A stretch of 5,723 nt of DNA, from NCBI GenBank assembly GCA_013811975.1, contig JACCUF010000049.1, forward strand, positions 1-5,723. The letters run 5' to 3'. Below are positions 1 to 4,378 of the stretch, piece after piece. Positions within the stretch are counted from its first letter, which is position 1. Every line of letters begins with the position of its first letter. The notes beneath the pieces are model-generated. The model was not told the DNA's origin. It ran no database searches and saw nothing but the letters and a program-made list of their open reading frames with translations. The translations under genes were made by a program, and so were the position numbers. The stretch comes from Geodermatophilaceae bacterium (GTDB lineage: Bacteria; Actinomycetota; Actinomycetes; Mycobacteriales; Geodermatophilaceae).

Positions 1-1
1 T

Positions 2-274
2 CGGATCTCGGCTCTCGGCGGCCAATGCCCGCACCTGGGAGCGCCGATGGCAGAGGGCTGGCTGTACCGAGATCAATTCGTGTGCCCCTGGCATGGGTCG
101 CGCTTTGACTTGCAGACCGGCGCTGCGACGTCGGGGCCGGCGACCTCCCCGTTGTCAAGCTTTCAGACCCGGCTTCGAGACGGACAGATCGAGATCCGCC
201 GGATACCGCCGGCGCGACTGGCCACGACCGGCGAGACAGCAACCAAGGAGGGGGCTCAGAGCCATGAAAGCTGA
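2..274 (+). CDS. Rieske [2Fe-2S] domain protein, C-terminal part (cut by the left edge)
   Basis: The reading frame is open from the left edge to a TGA at 272-274 and gives 90 visible residues; the true start lies outside the window. Both halves of a Rieske cluster-binding motif are present. C9-P-H11-L-G is encoded at 26-40 and C28-P-W-H31-G at 83-97, supplying the two Cys and two His ligands of a [2Fe-2S] centre. The following stretch (FDLQTG, then GPAT and a DGQIEIR-like end) matches the usual last strands of small soluble Rieske ferredoxin domains. The role is therefore electron transfer, but the partner cannot be read from this fragment. In actinobacteria similar C-termini occur in stand-alone ferredoxins and in fusions with membrane or oxidoreductase domains; which applies here depends on the missing N-terminus. 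An internal ATG at 47 lies between the two motif halves and would destroy the cluster site, so it is not the start. The gene overlaps the hemerythrin gene by 11 nt, which suggests one operon. Confidence 0.88.
   Translation, partial: RISALGGQCPHLGAPMAEGWLYRDQFVCPWHGSRFDLQTGAATSGPATSPLSSFQTRLRDGQIEIRRIPPARLATTGETATKEGAQSHES
245..251 (+). promoter_or_regulatory. Ribosome binding site of the hemerythrin-like gene
   Basis: AAGGAGG followed by a further G run lies 12 nt before the ATG at 264 (about 9 nt if the downstream G run is used for pairing). It is the strongest Shine-Dalgarno sequence in the window and fixes the start at 264 rather than the longer frame opening at 93. It sits inside the end of the Rieske gene, which is consistent with co-transcription. 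Confidence 0.75.
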
Positions 275-746
275 CCAGCTGCTGATCGAGCACCACGACG
301 TACTGCGCGGGCTGTTGACGGAGCTCGAAGAGACAACCGACGAGCAGGGCAAAGAGCGTAAGAAGTTGCTCGACGACTTGGTGAGCGAGCTCGGTGTCCA
401 CGTACGGATCGAGGACGAACTCTTCTACCCAGCCGTCGAGAAAGTCACTCCACTGCTGGCGATCTCGCAGGCCGAGCACCGTGCGATCGACGATCAGCTC
501 GCCGTCGTGCTACGAACCGACACCGATGGACCAGACTTCGCGACCGAGGTGAAGATGCTCGCGGCAACGCTGCACCATCATGCCGGCGAGGAGGAACGCC
601 TCATGTTTCCGCAGTCGCATGCGCTCGGCGAGGAGGCGCTGGAAGCGCTGGGGACGCAGATGGAGCAGCGCAAGAGACAGTTGGAGAACTCAACGGTCAC
701 GCAGACCCTCCGAAAGGCAAAGAGAGAAGTGTTGCGACGCGTTTGA
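264..746 (+). CDS. Hemerythrin-like (HHE cation-binding) domain protein
   Basis: This is a complete 160-residue protein. It carries the metal-ligand pattern of a hemerythrin-type four-helix bundle: H10/H11 in the first helix (IEHHD), H46-x3-E50 in HVRIEDELFYP, H72 in AEHRAI, and HHH at 104-106 with E109-E111 in HHHAGEEERLMFP. Proteins of this family hold a non-haem di-iron centre that binds oxygen or reacts with NO or peroxide, or they store or sense iron; the exact role here is unknown. The C-terminus is a basic, probably helical tail (residues about 132-160, ending KAKREVLRRV). There is no signal peptide or membrane segment, so it is probably cytoplasmic. The start at 264 follows a strong ribosome binding site and places the first His near the N-terminus as usual. 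It overlaps the Rieske gene by 11 nt and ends 8 nt from the stop of the convergent MDR gene. Confidence 0.9.
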   Translation: MKADQLLIEHHDVLRGLLTELEETTDEQGKERKKLLDDLVSELGVHVRIEDELFYPAVEKVTPLLAISQAEHRAIDDQLAVVLRTDTDGPDFATEVKMLAATLHHHAGEEERLMFPQSHALGEEALEALGTQMEQRKRQLENSTVTQTLRKAKREVLRRV

Positions 747-754
747 GTCCGGCG

Positions 755-1723
755 TCAGTCGAGGGTGAAGACGATCTTGCCTGCTGTCTCACCGTTGATC
801 ATCCGTGCGAAGCCCTCCCTGGCATCTGCCAGCGGCATCTGCACGTCGACGCGCGGCCGTACGCCACTGGTCTGGCAGAACTTGATCAGCCGGGCCAGCT
901 CCTCGCGGGTTCCCATCGTCGAGCCGATCACCGACAGCTGGAGGAAGAACACCCGCTGCAGGTCGGCCGACGGCGCGGCCCCGCTGGTCGACCCGGACAC
1001 AACGACCCGCCCACCGGGCTTCAAAGATTTCAGGCTATGGGCCCAGGTCGCCTCACCGACCGTCTCGAAGACAGCGTCGACGCGCTCCGGAAGTCGGGCA
1101 CCGGTTTCGAAGCTCGCCTGCGCGCCGAGTTCTTCGGCCAGGGATCGCTTCTCCTCGGTACGGCCGGTCGCCCAGACCCGTACGCCTGCCGCGCTGGCCA
1201 GCGCGATCAGCGCAGTGGCCACACCACCGCTGCAGCCCTGGACCAGCACCGTGTCTCCGGGATGTACGCCGGACTTGGTGAACAACATCCGGTACGCGGT
1301 CAGCCACGCGGTGGCCAGACATGCCGCCTCGGGAAAGGACATCTCGGGCGGCTTCGGGATCACATTGCGGCTGGGCACGAGGACCTTCTCCGCGAGCGTG
1401 CCCTGATATCGCTCGGACAGTAGAGAGCGCTTGGGGTCGAGGGTCTCGTCGCCGGTCCAGGACGGGTCGCTGATCACCGCGTGCACGACCACGTCGTTGC
1501 CGTCCTCGTCGGTGCCGGCCGCATCGCAGCCGAGGATCATCGGCATCCGGTCTTCGGGGAGTCCCACACCACGCAACGAGAACACGTCATGGTGATTGAG
1601 CGAGGCCGCCTTGACTGTCACCGTCGTCCAGCCCTCGCTCGGCTCCGGCTCGGGTCGGTCACCCACCTGAAGTGCAGACAGCGGGTCGTCGGGAGCAGGC
1701 TTCGACACGTAGGCGGCAAGCAT
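755..1723 (-). CDS. Zinc-independent MDR-family NAD(P)-dependent oxidoreductase (quinone reductase-like)
   Basis: This is a 322-residue medium-chain dehydrogenase/reductase. The N-terminal GroES-like domain contains SLNHHDVFSLRG (about 41-52) and LGCDAAG (64-70). The Rossmann domain has the nucleotide-binding turn VQGCSGGVA (about 161-169) and a second-strand end WATGRTEEKR, where R188 suggests a preference for NADPH. The end GKIVFTLD is typical of the family. The catalytic Cys of alcohol dehydrogenases is replaced by the NHHD segment and the four-Cys structural zinc cluster is absent, so it is probably a zinc-independent quinone or enone reductase; the substrate is unknown. Possible starts are GTG (1732), ATG (1729) and ATG (1723). 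I chose 1723 because it gives the usual MLAAYV-like opening and sits just downstream of a TANNNT box; the start is uncertain by up to three codons. It lies downstream of selD on the same strand, across a 120-bp spacer with its own candidate regulatory sites, and is convergent with the hemerythrin gene. Confidence 0.88.
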   Translation of the reverse strand: MLAAYVSKPAPDDPLSALQVGDRPEPEPSEGWTTVTVKAASLNHHDVFSLRGVGLPEDRMPMILGCDAAGTDEDGNDVVVHAVISDPSWTGDETLDPKRSLLSERYQGTLAEKVLVPSRNVIPKPPEMSFPEAACLATAWLTAYRMLFTKSGVHPGDTVLVQGCSGGVATALIALASAAGVRVWATGRTEEKRSLAEELGAQASFETGARLPERVDAVFETVGEATWAHSLKSLKPGGRVVVSGSTSGAAPSADLQRVFFLQLSVIGSTMGTREELARLIKFCQTSGVRPRVDVQMPLADAREGFARMINGETAGKIVFTLD

Positions 1724-1730
1724 GCTCATC

Positions 1731-1736
1731 ACGCTA
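1731..1736 (-). promoter_or_regulatory. Candidate -10 box for the MDR gene (TAGCGT)
   Basis: On the minus strand TAGCGT fits the actinobacterial TANNNT -10 pattern and ends 7 nt before the ATG at 1723, so the transcript would be nearly leaderless. I see no clear -35 box and no good Shine-Dalgarno sequence near this start. TANNNT is a weak pattern; what supports it is that selD and selA show a similar geometry. Confidence 0.35.
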
Positions 1737-1741
1737 GCGCC

Positions 1742-1751
1742 ACCGTACGGT
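1742..1751. repeat. Perfect 10-bp palindrome upstream of the MDR gene
   Basis: ACCGTACGGT is its own reverse complement. It lies just upstream of the candidate MDR -10 box, where a dimeric repressor or activator could bind. It contains CGTACG, a hexamer that is common throughout this window, so part of the palindrome may reflect base-composition habit rather than an operator. Confidence 0.4.
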
Positions 1752-1756
1752 CACGG

Positions 1757-1822
1757 TTTGCCTACCTGGTACGCAGACGCGCCGAGGGCCGGTCCGGCGT
1801 GTGGTGGCACACGGTAGGCAAA
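1757..1822. repeat. Nested 66-bp dyad in the selD-MDR spacer
   Basis: The outer arms TTTGCCTACC (1757-1766) and GGTAGGCAAA (1813-1822) are a perfect 10-bp inverted repeat. Inside, ACGCGCCG (1777-1784) and CGGCGTGT (1795-1802) pair over 8 bp with one G-U in plus-strand RNA (A-C in minus-strand RNA). Both pairs share the same centre at 1789.5 and are separated by 10-nt gaps on each side, with a 10-nt loop. A third element, GTGTG (1799-1803) with CACAC (1808-1812), forms a tetraloop hairpin that competes with the inner stem. The element lies after selD and before the MDR gene. It could be a selD terminator, a paired operator for the MDR gene, or a structured leader; there is no U tract typical of an intrinsic terminator. 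The inverted repeat is certain, the function is not. Confidence 0.6.
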
Positions 1823-1852
1823 GCTGGCCATGTGGACGAACGCGGCCGCTGA

Positions 1853-2905
1853 TCAGCGGACGACGATGGCGTGTTCTCGGGCCGCGACGATCTCGCCAAT
1901 GACCGTCGCACCGGGGATCTCGCCGACCAGCAGCAGTCCACCGGAGGTCTGCGCGTCGGCGAGCAACAGGGCGATCTGCTCATCCACTGTGGACAGGTCC
2001 GCTGCCGGGTCGACCCACTCCAGGTTCCGCTGAGTGCCACCCGAGACGTACCCGTCGCGTACGGCCTCCCGCGCACCGTCGAGCAAGGGGACGGCCGCAG
2101 AGTCGATGATCGCGGTGACTCCGCTGGCCCTGGCCATCTTGAAGAGGTGGCCGAGTAGGCCGAAGCCGGTGACATCGGTTCCCGCCCGTACTCCGGCGGC
2201 CAGGGCGGCGACGGATGCGTCCCGATTGAGTTCGGTCATCGTGGCGACGGCGTTCTCGAATACCTCACCAGTCGCCTTGTGCCGGTTGTTCAATACGCCG
2301 ACCCCCAGTGGTTTGGTCAGTGACAGCGGCAGACCGACCTGCGCGGCATCGTTTCGGATCAGCCGATCGGGGTCGCCGATGCCGGTCACGGCCATGCCGT
2401 ACTTGGGCTCGGGATCGTCCACGCTGTGCCCGCCCCCGACGTGGCAGCCAGCGCTGCGCGCGATGTCGAGTCCACCTCGCAGCGTCTCGGCGGCAAGCTC
2501 CATCGGCAACAGGTCCCGCGGCCAGCCGAGCAGGTTGACTGCGACGATCGGCGTGCCGCCCATTGCGTAGACGTCGGACAAGGCGTTTGCCGCCGCGATC
2601 CGGCCCCAGTCGTAGGCGTCGTCGACGACCGGGGTGAAGAAGTCGGCGGTGACGATGACAGCTTGACCATTGGCGATCCGTACGACTGCGGCGTCATCAC
2701 CGGAATCCAGCCCGACGATCAGCTCGCCGATGCCCGGCCCGGTCAGTGCCGCAACGCCGAGCCCGGCGACCATCGATTCCAGCTCGCCCGGCGGAATCTT
2801 GCATGCGCATCCACCGCCATGCGCATAGCTCGTCAGCCGGTACTTCTTGGCGTTCGAGTCAGGCGGGTTCGAGTCATGCGGGCCCGCAGGGGCAGTCCGG
2901 GTCAC
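1853..2905 (-). CDS. selD: Selenide, water dikinase (selenophosphate synthetase), Cys form
   Basis: SelD makes selenophosphate from selenide and ATP, giving AMP and phosphate; selenophosphate is the selenium donor for SelA and for tRNA selenation. The protein is complete at 350 residues, close to the E. coli length of 347. The catalytic loop HGGGCACKIPP holds C33 at the site occupied by Cys or Sec in the family, and K36 is the conserved catalytic Lys. The PurM-like ATP-binding motifs follow: SGDDAAV (68-74), TADFF (86-90), NALSDVYAMGG (107-117), GGGHSVDDPEP (157-167), DVTGFGLLGH (244-253) and ADAQTSGGLLL (316-326). C33 is encoded by TGC, so SelD does not itself need Sec. The GTG at 2903-2905 is the only plausible start before the conserved region, and it sits 6 nt after a TACAGT box, suggesting a leaderless mRNA. 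The first 20 or so residues are an extension with a PHDSN-PPDSN tandem repeat. The gene is divergent from selA. Confidence 0.97.
   Translation of the reverse strand: MTRTAPAGPHDSNPPDSNAKKYRLTSYAHGGGCACKIPPGELESMVAGLGVAALTGPGIGELIVGLDSGDDAAVVRIANGQAVIVTADFFTPVVDDAYDWGRIAAANALSDVYAMGGTPIVAVNLLGWPRDLLPMELAAETLRGGLDIARSAGCHVGGGHSVDDPEPKYGMAVTGIGDPDRLIRNDAAQVGLPLSLTKPLGVGVLNNRHKATGEVFENAVATMTELNRDASVAALAAGVRAGTDVTGFGLLGHLFKMARASGVTAIIDSAAVPLLDGAREAVRDGYVSGGTQRNLEWVDPAADLSTVDEQIALLLADAQTSGGLLLVGEIPGATVIGEIVAAREHAIVVR
2852..2881. repeat. Tandem 15-bp duplication in the 5' end of selD
   Basis: Two adjacent 15-bp units (2852-2866 and 2867-2881, each starting GTTCGAGTCA on the plus strand) match at 14 of 15 positions. 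In the selD frame they encode PHDSN and PPDSN, residues 9-18, ahead of the conserved catalytic loop. The duplication keeps the frame and only lengthens a probably disordered N-terminus. GTTCGAGTC resembles a tRNA T-loop, but no T-stem or other tRNA arm surrounds it. Confidence 0.85.
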
Positions 2906-2911
2906 CCTGCG

Positions 2912-2917
2912 ACTGTA
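2912..2917 (-). promoter_or_regulatory. Candidate -10 box of selD (TACAGT)
   Basis: On the minus strand TACAGT fits TANNNT. It is separated by 6 nt from the selD GTG, so transcription would be predicted to start at or on the start codon. No convincing Shine-Dalgarno sequence lies at a usable distance, which agrees with leaderless translation as is common in actinobacteria. I see no clear -35 box. Confidence 0.55.
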
Positions 2918-2943
2918 GGTGCCGGCCGGGCGGACGGTGCTGA

Positions 2944-2975
2944 CCGGAGCCGACCAACCGACGCATCAGCTCCGG
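2944..2975. repeat. Inverted repeat in the selD-selA divergent promoter region
   Basis: CCGGAGC (2944-2950) and GCTCCGG (2969-2975) are perfect 7-bp inverted arms with 18 bp between them. They lie between the two opposed -10 boxes; the right arm ends 6 bp before the selA box, so the element covers where the selA -35 contacts would be. It could be a shared operator for both sel transcripts. It is too far upstream to be in the predicted transcripts. In GC-rich DNA a 7-bp match can arise by chance. Confidence 0.4.
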
Positions 2976-2981
2976 CGACCG

Positions 2982-2987
2982 TAGAGT
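2982..2987 (+). promoter_or_regulatory. Candidate -10 box of selA-selB (TAGAGT)
   Basis: TAGAGT fits TANNNT and ends 8 nt before the selA ATG at 2996. A transcript starting 7-9 nt downstream of the box would have a leader of 0-2 nt. No good Shine-Dalgarno sequence precedes the ATG. It mirrors the selD box on the opposite strand, 64 bp away. No clear -35 box is seen. Confidence 0.5.
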
Positions 2988-2995
2988 CGGTGGAC

Positions 2996-4378
2996 ATGGG
3001 TGGGGACGACGGCTCGCAAACAAGTGCCCGCAGACAGGTGCCCCGCACCGACGACATGCTGGCCGATCCGCGACTGGCCGACGCCTGCGCGAAACTGGGT
3101 CGTTCCTTGGTCAAGCAGACCGTCGCCGACGTTCAGGAGCAGGTCCGGGCCGGGACTCTTGCGCCCGCCGACGCGATCGGGGAAGCCGCCCGCTCGCTGC
3201 CGGACACAGCCGCGAGTTTGCGGCCGGTCCTCAACGCCACCGGCGTTCTGGTGCACACGAACCTTGGCCGTGCGCCACTGTCAACGGCCGCGGTCACAGC
3301 GCTGGTCGCCGTCAGCGGCACCACCGACGTCGAGCTGGATCTGGGCACCGGGCGTCGGGGCCGACGGGGGAAGGGCGCGGTAGATGCGCTCTGCGAAGCC
3401 GTTCCCGCGGCCCAGTCCGCACACATCGTCAACAACGGCGCGGCGGCCGTGGTACTGGCCGCCACGGCGCTGGCTCAGGGCAAGGAGATCATCGTGGCCC
3501 GGGGCGAACTCGTCGAGATCGGCGACGGGTTCCGGATCCCGGATCTCTTGGTGTCCACCGGCGCCCGGCTACGCGAGGTCGGCACGACGAACCGAGTGAC
3601 GTTCGAGGACTACGCCGCAGCCGTCGGGCCGGAGACGGCCTTCGTCATGAAGGTGCATCCGTCGAACTTCGTCGTACGAGGATTCACCTCCTCGGTCGAC
3701 GTTGCCCGGCTGGCGGCGCTGCCGGTCCCGACGATCGCCGACCTGGGTTCGGGGCTGCTCGACCCGCATCCGGCCATCCCGGACGAACCGGACGCACAGT
3801 CCACGCTGGCGGCCGGGGCCGCGCTGGTCACCTCGAGTGGTGACAAACTGCTCGGCGGTCCGCAGGCCGGTCTGATCCTTGGTCGTCTCGAGCTGGTCGA
3901 ACGTCTTCGTCGCCATCCCTTGGCCCGAGCACTGCGGGTGGACAAACTCACTCTTGCCGCGCTGGAGGCCACCGTACGAGGACCCCGACCGCCCGTGCTC
4001 CGAACGCTCGAGGTCCATGTCTCTGAGCTTCGCGACCGCGCCCGGCGACTGGCCCTGCGCTTGCAGGGCGACGGGATAGCGGCACAAGCCGTTGAGAGCC
4101 TCGCGCGGATCGGCGGCGGTGGCGCCCCCGAAGCCACCCTGGCCAGTGCCGCAGTGAGCCTGCCCGCAGACTTCGCAGCCGCACTGCGCACCGGTAACCA
4201 GGCGGTGCTCGGCCGCATCGAGCGAGACCGATGCCTGCTTGACCTGCGCGCGCTGGACCCGGGCCAGGACGAGGCGTTGTATCTCGCGGTCACCGCCGCG
4301 ACCGCGACCTTGGCCGCGACCATGGCCGCGGTCGAGGGGGACGCGAGCGTCACTCGGATCGAGACGTGTACGTCCTAG
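2996..4378 (+). CDS. selA: L-seryl-tRNA(Sec) selenium transferase
   Basis: SelA is a pyridoxal-phosphate enzyme that converts Ser-tRNA(Sec) into Sec-tRNA(Sec) with selenophosphate. The 460-residue protein matches E. coli SelA (463) in length and order of motifs: LRPVLNATGVLVHTNLGRAP with H87-T-N-L-G-R, VNNGAAAVVL (from about 145), ARGELVEIGDGFRIPD, REVGTTNR, KVHPSNF, ADLGSGLL, and TSSGDKLLGGPQAG with K284 as the expected PLP-binding lysine. The middle of VNNGAAA has Gly where E. coli has a third Asn. The frame is open far upstream, but that stretch is antisense to selD and unlike SelA, so it is not coding. I chose the ATG at 2996 because it follows a TAGAGT box; an in-frame GTG at 2990 is too close to that box. 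The N-terminal 20 residues are polar and poorly conserved. selB overlaps the last 13 nt, so the two are probably co-transcribed and translationally coupled. Confidence 0.96.
   Translation: MGGDDGSQTSARRQVPRTDDMLADPRLADACAKLGRSLVKQTVADVQEQVRAGTLAPADAIGEAARSLPDTAASLRPVLNATGVLVHTNLGRAPLSTAAVTALVAVSGTTDVELDLGTGRRGRRGKGAVDALCEAVPAAQSAHIVNNGAAAVVLAATALAQGKEIIVARGELVEIGDGFRIPDLLVSTGARLREVGTTNRVTFEDYAAAVGPETAFVMKVHPSNFVVRGFTSSVDVARLAALPVPTIADLGSGLLDPHPAIPDEPDAQSTLAAGAALVTSSGDKLLGGPQAGLILGRLELVERLRRHPLARALRVDKLTLAALEATVRGPRPPVLRTLEVHVSELRDRARRLALRLQGDGIAAQAVESLARIGGGGAPEATLASAAVSLPADFAAALRTGNQAVLGRIERDRCLLDLRALDPGQDEALYLAVTAATATLAATMAAVEGDASVTRIETCTS

Noticed and set aside
93..263. Longer N-terminus for the hemerythrin-like protein from an ATG at 93
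   Set aside because: It overlaps the Rieske motif coding region in another frame, is Arg-rich and unlike the family. A strong ribosome binding site supports the ATG at 264.
744..746. Read-through of the hemerythrin TGA as selenocysteine
   Set aside because: The continued frame runs antisense into the MDR gene with no family similarity, and no convincing hairpin follows the TGA.
736..756. Possible bidirectional terminator between the hemerythrin and MDR genes (GACGC and GCGTC arms)
   Set aside because: The stem is only 5 bp with an 11-nt loop and no T or A tract, which is not enough to call a terminator.
743..1852. Plus-strand open frames opposite the MDR gene and the following spacer
   Set aside because: They are shadows of the MDR gene, whose family motifs run along the minus strand. 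No plus-strand domain is recognisable.
2852..2881. tRNA T-arm (two GTTCGAGTC copies), perhaps a tRNA(Sec) remnant
   Set aside because: The flanks do not form a T-stem, and there is no anticodon arm, acceptor stem or CCA nearby. The copies are explained by the in-frame 15-bp duplication in selD.
2426..2995. Upstream extension of the selA frame to give a 650-residue protein
   Set aside because: This part is antisense to the well-conserved 5' half of selD and crosses the divergent promoter. Its translation does not resemble SelA, and SelA length is normal from 2996.
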